31,774 nucleotides of DNA from Oscillibacter sp. UBA6647. Lineage in GTDB: Bacteria; Bacillota; Clostridia; Oscillospirales; Oscillospiraceae. The notes under the pieces are model-generated. The model had not been told where the DNA came from, did not search any database, and worked only from the letters and a program-made list of their open reading frames with translations. How positions within the stretch are numbered: the stretch's first letter is position 1; every line of letters starts with the position of its first letter. The stretch is taken from NCBI GenBank assembly GCA_002455655.1, contig DKLF01000111.1, positions 1 to 31,774 of the forward strand, read 5' to 3'. Shown piece after piece: positions 6,753 through 15,300 of the stretch. The position numbers were made by a program, and so were the translations under genes.

Positions 6753-9700
6753 TCATGCGTTTGTGGACGCCGCCATAATGGCGTCGTAGGCCCAATAGTC
6801 GCGGGGAATATCCGTGTAGCTGATCTGGGCACTGCCGGACTGCGCGGCCGTCCGGCCAAACGCGCGGTTGATGATGGTCACTGCCTGGGCGCGGGTAATG
6901 TAGGCATCCGGATACAGCTCACCGTCCCCATAGCCGGAAATCCAGCCCAGGGCGGCCGCCTCGGCCATGGGTTCGGAATCCTCCGAAGCAGCGCTGGAAG
7001 CGATCAGAAGCGCGCCCAGGAATTCCTTACGGGTGATATATCGCTCTTCGGCCGAAAGCTGAGACGCGACGCTGAGTGATGTCACAGGGAGGCCCAGCCG
7101 GGAAAGCATCAATGTCTCATGTTTTGCCGTCAGATAATCATCCGGGCGAAACGCGCCGTCCTCATAGCCGATAATGTAGGCGGTGCCGTTATCCTCCAGC
7201 GTTACCGGTGTCACCGGCGTATCAGGAATGGGTGCATCCCCGGAATCAAACAGTGGGGTCCAATCGCCGGTGATCTGCGTATCCTGTGCCGGCACGGAAA
7301 GGATGTTCCCTAAAATCTGCACACTGTCCGCAATCCAGCCGGAGAAGCTCATGCCCCCAACCGCTCCGGGAATGATAGGCAGCAGGACAGAAGCACCGTA
7401 TCGGTAGTTCGCAGGCTCCGGCAAAGCGGGCGCAGCTTCCGGTGCAGGCCCGGAATACGCAAAGGAAACGGCATAGTAATCACGGTCGTAATAAAGCTTC
7501 AGCACAGTGCTGCTGTCGCTCCTGATTCTTGCATTCCCTTCGGCGCTAACACTGTCCGGGGTTTCCGTAAAGCCCTCAAATTCTCTATGGGGAATGCTTC
7601 CCCCGATGGCCCCTTCACCGTTCAGGGTATCGGCCAGCGTGTAGCCGTCATCTGCAGCGTCCTGCTGGTAATATTCGATGACGTAGGGAATATCCGTCCG
7701 CGTCGTCCACACACCGGTGAGGGTCACAGCTTCATCCGGCATGGTAAAGCTGACGTCAACAACGGGAGCATCGGAGGTCTTCCAGCCGCCGAAATCATAG
7801 CCGGCCAGCGAGGGCGCTTCGGCCACCGGCACGGCCTGTCCAAAACGGTAGCCTGCGGTGGCCGGCAGGGCAGGCGGCGTTACGTCCGTCTCTCCGGAGT
7901 AGCCGTAGGTAACGGTGTTGACGTTGCGGTCATAGTAAAGCTTCAGCACGGTGCTGCCGTCGCTCCTGATCTTTACGCTCCCCTCTGTGGTTAGACTTTC
8001 AGGAGTTTGCGTAAAGCCCTCAAACTCCTTATGAGGAACCCCCGTTCCGGTAACGCCCGTTCCGTTAAATGTGAATGCTAAAGTATAGGCGTCATCATCG
8101 GTGTTTTGCTGATAATGCTCCACAACGTAAGGGGTATCGGCTTTGGCTGTCCATGCACCGGTGATGTTCACAGAGATGTCCGGCATGGTAAAGCTGCCGT
8201 CAGCAATGGAAGCATCAGAGGTTTCCCAACCACCGAAATCGTAGCCGGCCAGCAAGGGCACAGCGGCCACCGGCACGGTCTGTCCAAAGCGATAGCCCCC
8301 TCCTATCGGCAACGTGGGAGCGGCTGTATCCAGCTCTCCTAAGTAGGCATAGGAGACGGTGTTGACGTTGCGGTCATAATAGAGCTTCAGAAGCGTTGAG
8401 CCGTTGCTCTTAATCAGAACGTTTGTGGCTGCACTTGTGGATTCGGGAGTTACTGAAAAGCCGGGATAGCTCTTGTCCGGCACCATCGCCACACCTCCGG
8501 TTGTACCAGTGCAGTGCTCGGTGTCGGTCAGCGTGTAGCCGTCATCCTCAATGTTCTGCTGGTAATACTCCACCCTGTAAGGGGTGTCTGTTCTGGCTGT
8601 CCATGCGCCGGTGAGGGGCACTGCTGTATCAGGCATAGTAAAGCTGCCGCCACCAATGGACGCGTCAGAGGTTTCCCAGCCGCCGAAATCGTAGCCGGCC
8701 AGCGTGGGTGCTGCGGCTACCGGCACCGTCTGGCCGTAGCGATAGCTCCCTCCTATCGGCAACGTGGGGGCGGCTGTATCCAGCTCTCCTAAGTAGGCAT
8801 AAGAGACTGTGTTGACATTGCGGTCGTAATAAAGCTTCAGGAGCGTGCTGCCATCACTTTTTATTTGGGCATTTCCTTCAGCAGTAACGCTGTCCAGCGT
8901 TTGGGTAAAGCCCACAAACTCTCTGTGAGGGATGCTTCCTCCGGTGGCTCCTTTTCCGTTCAGAGTTTCGGCCAACGTGTAGCCGTCACCCTCGGTGTTC
9001 TGCTGATACCGTTCCACGATGTAAGGGGTGTCTGTTCTGGGCATCCATTCGCCGGTAATGCTCACAGCGGCATCCGGCATGGTAAAGCTGCCGTTGGCAA
9101 CGGAAGCATAAGTCTCCCACCCGCCGAAATCGTAGCCGGGCAGCGAGGGCACAACGGCCACCGGCACGGTCTGGCCAAAACGATAGTTTGCGGCCGCTGG
9201 CAGCGCAGGCGGCGTCACGTCCGTGTCTCCGGAGTAGGCGTAGGTGACGGTATTGATATTGCGGTTATAGTAAAGTCTCAAAACGGTGCTGCCATCGCCA
9301 TGAATGCCAACATTGGAAGTTGTAGTTAGGGATTCTGGAGTAACGGTAAAGCCGGGATAGTTTTTTCCAGGCACAGCGGCCACGGTGTCGGTCGTGCCGG
9401 TATAATGCTCCGTATTCGCCAGCGTGTAGCCGTCATCGCTGGTGTTCTGCTGGTAATACTCCACGGTGTAGGGCGTATCGCTGCGCGGCGACCAGCTCCC
9501 GGTAAGAATTACTGCATTATCCGGCATAACAAAATTATTACCACTTATTATTGCATTTCCAGTTGTCCAACCATTAAACGTGTATCCTGACGCTGTTGGT
9601 GTAGCTGCTATCCAAACCGTAGTCCCGTAAGTATACGCACCGGGTGCTGGTAAATATGTAGCGTTTTGTGGCGTGAATCCGCTATATTGATATGCTACAC

Positions 9701-10274
9701 TATTACTATTAACCGTGTAACTTCCATTGATAGTTATATTAGCTGCCGGCATTGTAAATGCGCCATTACTTAACGCCGCATCTGTTGAAATCCAACCGTT
9801 AAACGTGTAGCCTACCTTGTTAGGTGCATTACTTAATAATGTCTCCGTCTTACCGTATTTTACATTCTTCTCCTGATATACGTTTCCATCTATTTTGTAA
9901 GTAACTTTAAATTCCACCGGGGTAAAATGATAATATATAGTATAGTCCCAAGTATCCCATGTAACATTATGGTCAGATAGCCGTTTGCTAATTTGAGTTG
10001 TATAAGTATATGCGGCACTTTTGAACTCACTCGGAGCACTGTTCCAAGCAATATTAAGCACATCATAATCATTAGGAGATGATGAACTACTGGTATGCCT
10101 GTATGTGGTTCCAGTTTTAACAACCACCCAAGCTCCAGTTTCCTCATCCTGTAAGCAATAATAAAATGTACCATCATATCTACAAGTTTGCGCAAGAACC
10201 GGTATTGTAATAAGCGGAGTGATTATTGCAAGTGTCAGAAGCAGGCATAAGTACCTTTTCCATTGAAATTTCAT
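6753..10274 (-). CDS. Large surface protein: signal peptide, B-repeat/MucBP-like repeats, SLH domains
   Basis: Two ATGs are in tandem (10277 and 10274); the second is 7 nt from GGAGG and is preferred, giving 1,173 residues. A signal peptide (FQWKRYLCLLLTLAIITPL, then a VLA-Q type cleavage site) is followed by a unique region and repeated Listeria-type B-repeat modules ending in GYxFxGWxT...FTMPxxxVxxxGxW. Alternating with these are five modules starting TPYxVEYYQQNxxDDGYTL. The pair repeats about every 149-150 residues. The C-terminus holds one partial and one full S-layer homology domain (ISGYGDGELYPDAYITRAQA) and the first half of another (DIPRDYWAYDAIM), then stops. There is no LPxTG. It is therefore probably held on the wall by SLH and acts as an adhesin or contact factor. 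It is the last gene of the T4SS/Tad row, 16 nt after the preceding gene. The first 250 codons or so are much more AT-rich than the rest. Confidence 0.85.
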   Translation of the reverse strand: MKFQWKRYLCLLLTLAIITPLITIPVLAQTCRYDGTFYYCLQDEETGAWVVVKTGTTYRHTSSSSSPNDYDVLNIAWNSAPSEFKSAAYTYTTQISKRLSDHNVTWDTWDYTIYYHFTPVEFKVTYKIDGNVYQEKNVKYGKTETLLSNAPNKVGYTFNGWISTDAALSNGAFTMPAANITINGSYTVNSNSVAYQYSGFTPQNATYLPAPGAYTYGTTVWIAATPTASGYTFNGWTTGNAIISGNNFVMPDNAVILTGSWSPRSDTPYTVEYYQQNTSDDGYTLANTEHYTGTTDTVAAVPGKNYPGFTVTPESLTTTSNVGIHGDGSTVLRLYYNRNINTVTYAYSGDTDVTPPALPAAANYRFGQTVPVAVVPSLPGYDFGGWETYASVANGSFTMPDAAVSITGEWMPRTDTPYIVERYQQNTEGDGYTLAETLNGKGATGGSIPHREFVGFTQTLDSVTAEGNAQIKSDGSTLLKLYYDRNVNTVSYAYLGELDTAAPTLPIGGSYRYGQTVPVAAAPTLAGYDFGGWETSDASIGGGSFTMPDTAVPLTGAWTARTDTPYRVEYYQQNIEDDGYTLTDTEHCTGTTGGVAMVPDKSYPGFSVTPESTSAATNVLIKSNGSTLLKLYYDRNVNTVSYAYLGELDTAAPTLPIGGGYRFGQTVPVAAVPLLAGYDFGGWETSDASIADGSFTMPDISVNITGAWTAKADTPYVVEHYQQNTDDDAYTLAFTFNGTGVTGTGVPHKEFEGFTQTPESLTTEGSVKIRSDGSTVLKLYYDRNVNTVTYGYSGETDVTPPALPATAGYRFGQAVPVAEAPSLAGYDFGGWKTSDAPVVDVSFTMPDEAVTLTGVWTTRTDIPYVIEYYQQDAADDGYTLADTLNGEGAIGGSIPHREFEGFTETPDSVSAEGNARIRSDSSTVLKLYYDRDYYAVSFAYSGPAPEAAPALPEPANYRYGASVLLPIIPGAVGGMSFSGWIADSVQILGNILSVPAQDTQITGDWTPLFDSGDAPIPDTPVTPVTLEDNGTAYIIGYEDGAFRPDDYLTAKHETLMLSRLGLPVTSLSVASQLSAEERYITRKEFLGALLIASSAASEDSEPMAEAAALGWISGYGDGELYPDAYITRAQAVTIINRAFGRTAAQSGSAQISYTDIPRDYWAYDAIMAASTNA
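7440..9480 (-). repeat. Tandem coding repeats within the adhesin (five units, about 447-450 nt)
   Basis: The YQQN motif codons recur near 9450, 9003, 8556, 8109 and 7663, giving a period near 447 nt. Blocks at about 8301-8405 and 8751-8855 are nearly identical at the DNA level, 450 nt apart. This shows recent duplication or gene conversion, so unit number could vary between strains. Confidence 0.8.
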
Positions 10275-10290
10275 CATAAAACCTCCATCC

Positions 10291-10842
10291 TCAATTTGTC
10301 ACCCGAAAGCGTACCAGATAAAACTGACGTTCAGGCGCATTCCAAGCGCTGCACGGTGCTTTGCAGTGCCGGCAGCGCTTGTGCGCCTGCGCCAGCAGCA
10401 CAGGCCGCAGCGTTCCCATATAGGCGGGTAATATCTTCTCCACCGACACGCACTTACTGCGTTCCAGCCGGCGCAGAACGGCTTCGTGAGTAAGCGCCTG
10501 ATATCTTCCCGCCGGGATGCAGTCAATGGCATCCCGGTTGTCCTGGATCAGAGAGCGGCACAGCTCTCCGCAGGTCTTCGCCCTGCTGCTCTTTTGGACG
10601 CGCTGGCCAATGGTGCGGTATCCGCCCGGCAGTGCCGGTAGCGCCTGAAAATTTCGACCGATGACCACACGGCAAAACTGCTGCCAGAGCGCCAGCGCCA
10701 AAAGCAGCAGCAACGCAGGGAACCAAAGGAATGGTAGGGACAGGCCCAACCCCAGCCCGTATAATGCAAGGAGCGGCAGAATCAGGGGCAAGGCAGGATC
10801 AACAATCAAGTGATAATACTGCCGCCTAGAATTTTGGCGCAT
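10291..10842 (-). CDS. Membrane protein at the end of the Tad gene row
   Basis: The protein has 183 residues. A long hydrophobic stretch (about residues 15-55) probably makes two transmembrane segments in a hairpin, and the remainder is a basic cytoplasmic-type domain with a Cys/His cluster near the C-terminus (KRCRHCKAPC) that may bind a metal. Its start overlaps the end of the TadE-like gene by 17 nt, so translation is likely coupled and it belongs with the Tad genes. I do not recognise the family. A role in pilus assembly is suggested only by position. The adhesin gene follows after 16 nt. Confidence 0.75.
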   Translation of the reverse strand: MRQNSRRQYYHLIVDPALPLILPLLALYGLGLGLSLPFLWFPALLLLLALALWQQFCRVVIGRNFQALPALPGGYRTIGQRVQKSSRAKTCGELCRSLIQDNRDAIDCIPAGRYQALTHEAVLRRLERSKCVSVEKILPAYMGTLRPVLLAQAHKRCRHCKAPCSAWNAPERQFYLVRFRVTN

Positions 10843-11332
10843 AGCTTGTTTTCACCTTCATCTCTTTTGTTACGGCAGGGAGAAGAACCCCGCCCAGCTC
10901 CAGCGGCACGGTGACAGTCATGTTTGTCTGGAAATTCAGGTTGCCGCCGCTGTAATTCATGTACTGTGTCCGGATTGATGCCACGGAAAAGGACTCTTTA
11001 ACGGTAATCGTGTCCTCTTCGTCCAAGCCGGTGGCGTTCAGGGACTGCACCAGCATATCCACCACGTCGTCTGTTGTAATGCTGTATGTAAAGCTCCCGT
11101 CCTCGGGATGCCGCGCAAAGCCGTCTCCTTCTCTGGCTCCGCCGTAGAACTCCGCGATATTGACCGCTGCCACGGCCAGCACGGCTTCATTGGCCTTTTC
11201 CTTTACGACGCCCAGCGTGTGATAAACGTGATAGACCTCCACTGCCGCGCTGAGGAGCATCGCCCCGGCCAGAAGCTTCACGGCCGTGCTGAGGAGAAAT
11301 TCACCGCGCTGCTCCCGGAGTTTATTTCTCAT
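10826..11332 (-). CDS. TadE-like pseudopilin
   Basis: This 168-residue protein has a short basic N-terminus, the sequence RGEFLLSTAVKLLAG and one hydrophobic segment, then a beta-rich extracellular domain (SFTYSITTDDVVDML, NFQTNMTVTVPLELGG). The Gly10-Glu-Phe-Leu-Leu junction resembles a prepilin-peptidase cleavage site of Tad systems and is shared with the two preceding genes. TadE/TadF-type minor pilins have this size and layout and are needed for Flp pilus assembly. The start codon overlaps the previous stop (ATGA). Assignment to TadE-like is by architecture and context, not by strong motif identity. Confidence 0.7.
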   Translation of the reverse strand: MRNKLREQRGEFLLSTAVKLLAGAMLLSAAVEVYHVYHTLGVVKEKANEAVLAVAAVNIAEFYGGAREGDGFARHPEDGSFTYSITTDDVVDMLVQSLNATGLDEEDTITVKESFSVASIRTQYMNYSGGNLNFQTNMTVTVPLELGGVLLPAVTKEMKVKTSYAPKF

Positions 11333-11739
11333 TTCCAGTATTGCTCACTCCTTCCCACCACGCTGGAGCGAAGCGGCACAGGCAGCGACAAAACGCCGCC
11401 AATACCGATCTTTCCCGTGTAGGAAACCGTCACGGTGAAGGGGTCCCCAAACTGAATGCGGTTTCCTCCTGCTGAAAAGCTGGCGTTCACAGCAACACTC
11501 GCGCCTTCCAGATTACTCGCCTCCTTCAGCTCCGCAAACGTCTGGTCCACCGTAGGCCCCATCTGCCCAAGAATTTCAATGTGCCGGGTGACGTCATTGG
11601 CCATGACGGTGAGCTTGTTGGCCTGATACATCACCGTAAAGATGGAAATCCCAAACGCCAGCGCGGCGCAGCCGATCAGAAGCCGGATCGCGCCGGTCAG
11701 CAGGAATTCCCCCTGCTGCTCTTTTAGCTTTTGAAGCAT
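11329..11739 (-). CDS. Prepilin-like protein (DUF4320-type, tentative)
   Basis: The start ATG 11739 has GGAGG 6 nt upstream; longer reading frames run through the hairpin at 11757-11782 and are rejected. The 136-residue product begins MLQKLKEQQGEFLLTGAIRL, with the same G-E-F-L-L junction as the next gene, followed by one transmembrane segment (LLIGCAALAFGISIFTVMY). A small extracellular domain ends in a beta-rich part (FTVTVSYTGKIGIGGVL). It fits a minor pseudopilin of the Tad pilus, probably cut after Gly10 by the prepilin peptidase encoded at 17029-17445. The DUF4320 link is from memory. It is preceded by the major pilin gene and a strong hairpin that may lower its expression relative to the pilin. 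Confidence 0.7.
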   Translation of the reverse strand: MLQKLKEQQGEFLLTGAIRLLIGCAALAFGISIFTVMYQANKLTVMANDVTRHIEILGQMGPTVDQTFAELKEASNLEGASVAVNASFSAGGNRIQFGDPFTVTVSYTGKIGIGGVLSLPVPLRSSVVGRSEQYWK

Positions 11740-11756
11740 ACCTTGCCTCCTTCCGT

Positions 11757-11782
11757 GGGAGCGGGCCGTGTGGCCCGCTCCC
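11757..11782 (-). promoter_or_regulatory. Strong intercistronic hairpin after the pilin gene, no T-tract
   Basis: GGGAGCGGGCC (11757-11767) and GGCCCGCTCCC (11772-11782) form a perfect 11-bp GC-rich stem with a GTGT loop, between the pilin stop and the next ribosome site. On the minus strand it is followed by ACGGAAGG, not by Ts. It should act as an mRNA 3'-end stabiliser or processing barrier, giving more pilin message than downstream message, rather than as a full terminator. Confidence 0.75.
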
Positions 11783-11793
11783 TTTGATGTCAA

Positions 11794-12036
11794 TCAGTTA
11801 AAAAATTCCATGATTTTGGTCTTCAGCGTGGGGGCCATGTCGTTATTGAGGAAATTCTTAAGCAGGAGCAGCGCCAGAGCGCCCAGAACGATAATGATGA
11901 CAAAGACAACGGCGTGGTCCATCACAAACTGGCCGGATTCGTCCTTCAGGGTGTCCTTCATGCGGAGTACGTACAGTCTCGCGCGGATGTAAACCTTGGT
12001 CATGGCAGCGTTCAGTGTGTTTTTCAGAGTGTTCAT
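11794..12036 (-). CDS. Flp-type major pilin candidate (DUF6133-like)
   Basis: The protein is 80 residues. An N-terminal basic leader of about 35 residues is followed by DESGQFVMDHAVVFVIIIVL, one hydrophobic segment and a short polar end (NNDMAPTLKTKIMEFF). Cleavage after Gly35 would leave a mature pilin of 45 residues with Asp at +5, where Flp pilins carry Glu. ATG 12036 has GAAAGGAAAG upstream. It sits directly behind TadC, and a strong non-terminator hairpin follows it, as expected for a highly made subunit. Resemblance to the clostridial DUF6133 family is from memory. It is most likely the major subunit of the Tad-like pilus. Confidence 0.75.
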   Translation of the reverse strand: MNTLKNTLNAAMTKVYIRARLYVLRMKDTLKDESGQFVMDHAVVFVIIIVLGALALLLLKNFLNNDMAPTLKTKIMEFFN

Positions 12037-12080
12037 AATTTTTCTTTCCTTTCATAATACAAGCATATTTTAAATTGGCC

Positions 12081-12941
12081 TCAGCCAAAGAATTGATGGA
12101 TACCGCCCACCAGCTCCGCGCCGATAGACGCGGCGATCATCAGGAGAAAGCCGACAAACATCATTGCCATGTAGGGATTCAGCTTTTGCGGACGCTGGAG
12201 CAGTTCCCGCTCCACCTCTTCATCCTGTGACTTGCGGTATTCTTCCGCAAGTACGTCAAAGTACATCCGCTGGTCGTCACCCCGTAGCACTGCCAGAAGC
12301 CCCCGGGTGAGCTGGCCCAGCTTTTGAGACGCCACACGGCCCTCCAGCGCCTGAATGGCCCGCACCGCGTTGCCGGTCATCATGTCGTTCAGGGTCTTGT
12401 CAATTTCCCCAGCCAGCGTCTGTCCGCACACCCGGCGATAGGAGGTCAGGATGGCAACCACGTCCCGCGTGGTTCCAAGGCTCTGGCGGATGGTAGACGC
12501 GAATTGCGGCAGTTCCCGCTCAATGGCCGCTCTCCTGGCGGCCAGCTCTGTCTCTAACGTCTTACGCTGCTTGTTGTAATAGGCAATGCCGGCCAGCGCC
12601 ATTGCGGCAAGCCCCAGCGGCACGGAGAACAGCAGCAGCGCCGCGCACAGCCCGCTCATAAACAGTCCTCCGGCAATTGCACGGGCGTGAAACAGCTCCG
12701 GGCTTTCGGCGTGGCCGAGGTTTCGCAGCAGCGCTTCCGTCTGTGACCGCTTGATAGGATCAAGCTCCAGCCGGGGCGCAATTTTCCCGGCCAGTTGATT
12801 TTGCAGTACCTGAGATTGGGTCAGCGTCTTTGGTGCGCGTCCGCGCAGTGCCTTCCGCGCCGGCGCGTAGACGCCGGGAAAGCTTGCGGTAAACACGCAA
12901 TACGCGCCTCCCGCAATGAGAATGGCCGCCAGCCATTCCAT
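12081..12941 (-). CDS. tadC: TadC-like inner-membrane platform protein (T2SSF family)
   Basis: This 286-residue protein has an N-terminal transmembrane segment (WLAAILIAGGAYCVF), two central ones (about residues 90-123) and a C-terminal one (MAMMFVGFLLMIAASIG). The cytoplasmic T2SSF-type helical domain lies between them (ELPQFASTIRQSLGTTRDVVAIL). Together with TadB it forms the membrane platform on which the TadA ATPase drives pilus assembly. ATG 12941 has GGAGGAGG 8 nt upstream. It directly follows the TadB gene (19-nt gap) and precedes the pilin, the usual Tad order. Confidence 0.88.
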   Translation of the reverse strand: MEWLAAILIAGGAYCVFTASFPGVYAPARKALRGRAPKTLTQSQVLQNQLAGKIAPRLELDPIKRSQTEALLRNLGHAESPELFHARAIAGGLFMSGLCAALLLFSVPLGLAAMALAGIAYYNKQRKTLETELAARRAAIERELPQFASTIRQSLGTTRDVVAILTSYRRVCGQTLAGEIDKTLNDMMTGNAVRAIQALEGRVASQKLGQLTRGLLAVLRGDDQRMYFDVLAEEYRKSQDEEVERELLQRPQKLNPYMAMMFVGFLLMIAASIGAELVGGIHQFFG

Positions 12942-12959
12942 AGGGCATCCCTCCTCCTT

Positions 12960-13928
12960 TTAAATTTCATAAGAGATAGGCCGGGAAAGGGTAATGGCCT
13001 TGTTGATGGAAATAAAGACCGCCACAGCCGCAATGGCCAGCGATATCTGCCCAAACGGCGTGTGCATCAGGTTCGCGTACCAGTCCTGATTTAAAAGCTT
13101 CAGCAAAGGGCAAAACACCGTGATCAGCGCCGTCATGCCCATGGCATATTTCAGCGGGAGCATCATGCGGGTTTCATTGGCCTCCTGCTGGGCCTTTAAA
13201 ATTGAAAACTTGTTGACCACCGGCTGGAGTGCCGCCTGGAGCATGTGATTGTTCTGGCAGAGAATCAAAATATCGCACCATTCGTGAAACTGCGGGTTAT
13301 CCAGTTGGCCTTTCATCCGCTCAATGGCCGTCGGCGCGTTGGCGTCCACGTAGCGAAGGCCGTTGCAAAACGCCGTGAACACAGTGCGCACGGGATCACT
13401 GATGGCATTCAGGTTTTCCTCCACAGCAGATAAAATATCGTTGCTGCGGTTGTAGGAGGTGGTGATCAGGGACAACGCAGTCTCCAGCTCCTGACTTACA
13501 AACTGCTGATAGCGAAACAGCGTGAACTGAGATAACCAGAGGGGAAGAAAGTACAGCCCCACCGCCAGCACCACCGCCAGCGGGAGATTGCCCAGCAGCA
13601 ATCCGCCAACCGCTCCCGCAGCTCCAGCCGCCAGAGACATCCGCAGCACCCGCTGGTAGCGATCAGACTGCCCAATGGTGTCGTAGACGGTTTTGGCCTC
13701 CCGGTAAGAACGTTTTGCAAAGCTCTCACGGGGACGTCCGTTGATGCGGTCTACATACTCTCTGGCCGTCTCCCGCTGGTTTTTCTTCCTCTTTTGTGCT
13801 TCTAGCCGGATTCTGGCCGCCAGCTCCCGCGTCTTTCCCCGGATACTAAACCGGGGCAGATGCGCGTCCATCAAAAGCAGACCGCCGACCAGAACCAGGA
13901 ACAGAACCAGGCAGTCACGCTTGTTCAT
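12960..13928 (-). CDS. tadB: TadB-like inner-membrane platform protein (T2SSF family)
   Basis: This 322-residue protein has an N-terminal anchor (CLVLFLVLVGGLLLMDA), a basic linker, a central pair of transmembrane segments (about 97-132), a T2SSF-type helical domain (LETALSLITTSYNRSNDILSAVEENL) and two C-terminal segments. It pairs with TadC in the Tad/Flp assembly platform. The start codon lies 14 nt inside the end of the TadA gene, so translation is coupled. The size and the order ATPase-TadB-TadC are standard for Tad loci. Confidence 0.88.
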   Translation of the reverse strand: MNKRDCLVLFLVLVGGLLLMDAHLPRFSIRGKTRELAARIRLEAQKRKKNQRETAREYVDRINGRPRESFAKRSYREAKTVYDTIGQSDRYQRVLRMSLAAGAAGAVGGLLLGNLPLAVVLAVGLYFLPLWLSQFTLFRYQQFVSQELETALSLITTSYNRSNDILSAVEENLNAISDPVRTVFTAFCNGLRYVDANAPTAIERMKGQLDNPQFHEWCDILILCQNNHMLQAALQPVVNKFSILKAQQEANETRMMLPLKYAMGMTALITVFCPLLKLLNQDWYANLMHTPFGQISLAIAAVAVFISINKAITLSRPISYEI

Positions 13929-15300
13929 GCTCCACCTCCAAAAACTGCTGAAGCTCGCTGCGCCGCGCGCCTTTTTTCAGCATCTGCTCTGTCAAACTCT
14001 GTGAAATGGGCGCTAACTGGCGAAATGCGCCCTCTGTCCGGATGCAGGTATCCCCCTCGTAGATGTTGTCTTCAATGGAGAACTTAAATAGCAGCTGAGA
14101 CTGAATCTCTCCGTGGACACAGCCCGTTACTTCCCGGATTTCCGTCACGCGGCGCTGCCGGTCGGCATTTTGCTCCATGTGCACCAGAATGGGGAAGGCC
14201 CGGGCGCACATGGAAAACAAGGTGGTGTCGGTCATGTCATAGGCTTTCTTTGCCAGCGTAATGATTCGTTCCGGCGTGTCCAGCGTACCGTTGGAGTGGA
14301 CGGTGGTCATCACTGTGTGGCCGGTGTTGGAGACGCCCATCACTTCAAATGCCTCCCGGCCGCGAATCTCTCCCGGCGCGATGATGTCCGGATTGAAGCG
14401 CAGCGCATATTTCACCAGTTCTTCCTGCCCGATGTTTTGCGTGGAATCTTTTTTATTGGGCCGGGTGCGGGTATGGATGACGGAGTTGGTTACTTTCCCG
14501 TTCTCGTCCCGCTGTACAAAGTCCCATTCCCGGCTGCCCTCCTCAATGGTGTAGATGCGCAGCGTCTTGGCTGCATGGCTAAGAAGACAGCCGGCAAGAG
14601 AGGTCTTCCCGGCCCCGGTTTCTCCGGAAAAGGCGATGGATACGCCGTGGGTCAGGCACAACTCCAGAAAGGTCATCATCTGTTCGGTCAGTGTTGCGCC
14701 CACCAGCTTCTTCCGTCCCACCGCCGTCATGTCCACCTTCCGGATAGATGCGCTCACGGAAACGTCCTCATCCACCAGCGGCGCGCGCAGCGCCGTAATA
14801 CGCATTCCGCTGCCAAGGTCTGCGGTCGCGCCGGGTTCAGCCACGTCAAAGGCTGTCTGCGTTTTCCGGAGAATTTTAAGTATAATGTCCGATGCATGTT
14901 CCGGGCTTAGGAAGCGGTAATCCGTTTTTTTCCGCTTTCCCCGGATAATGATCTCCACATCGTCCCAGGCGTTGATGTCCAATTCCTCGAAGCCGTCCTG
15001 CTCCAAAACCTTTTCGCGGGAGATGAAGCTCAGTCCGGCCATGTCGTGATAGATGTAATTTGTCAGTTCCGCAGCGGAGTTTGTCAAATCGCACTTGATC
15101 TGGTGGTCCCGGAGATGCCGGGAGATAATGCCCTTCAGCTCCGCCTCCGTTAAATCCTCCACCTGCCGCTTCAGGCTCAGGGATACCTCGCTCTGCACCC
15201 TGGGCAGAACCTGCTTGTAAGGGAGCTTCCCCAGAGGGGAGAAGATGCCGCTGACGACCGCTTCCAGCCCGTCAATGGTTTGTACTGCTGTTTCCTGCAC
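13915..15300 (-). CDS. tadA: TadA/CpaF-type pilus assembly ATPase
   Basis: A hexameric secretion ATPase of the T2SS/T4P/T4SS class. Walker A is SGETGAGKTSLAG (residues 226-234 with the chosen start). Asp boxes and the RPNKKDSTQNIGQEELVKYALRF segment follow, then Walker B-type FNPDIIAPGEIRGREAFEVM and the His box TGHTVMTTVHSN. CpaF-type ATPases have this N-terminal all-alpha domain and length. I chose GTG 15300 because AGGAGG lies 9 nt before it; GTG 15318 would include that ribosome site in the coding part. It overlaps the TadZ gene by 29 nt and the TadB gene by 14 nt. It powers assembly, and perhaps retraction, of the Flp-like pilus. A VirB11 role in the T4SS cannot be excluded, since Gram-positive T4SSs usually lack VirB11 and this one is in the same operon. 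Confidence 0.92.
   Translation of the reverse strand: MQETAVQTIDGLEAVVSGIFSPLGKLPYKQVLPRVQSEVSLSLKRQVEDLTEAELKGIISRHLRDHQIKCDLTNSAAELTNYIYHDMAGLSFISREKVLEQDGFEELDINAWDDVEIIIRGKRKKTDYRFLSPEHASDIILKILRKTQTAFDVAEPGATADLGSGMRITALRAPLVDEDVSVSASIRKVDMTAVGRKKLVGATLTEQMMTFLELCLTHGVSIAFSGETGAGKTSLAGCLLSHAAKTLRIYTIEEGSREWDFVQRDENGKVTNSVIHTRTRPNKKDSTQNIGQEELVKYALRFNPDIIAPGEIRGREAFEVMGVSNTGHTVMTTVHSNGTLDTPERIITLAKKAYDMTDTTLFSMCARAFPILVHMEQNADRQRRVTEIREVTGCVHGEIQSQLLFKFSIEDNIYEGDTCIRTEGAFRQLAPISQSLTEQMLKKGARRSELQQFLEVEHEQA

Noticed and set aside
6753..6850. LPxTG sorting signal at the adhesin C-terminus
   Set aside because: The C-terminus is SLH-type (YWAYDAIMAASTNA) with no LPxTG, hydrophobic segment or basic tail.
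7440..9480. CRISPR-like array
   Set aside because: The regular repeats are about 447-450 nt coding units of an adhesin, with no short repeat-spacer pattern and no cas genes.
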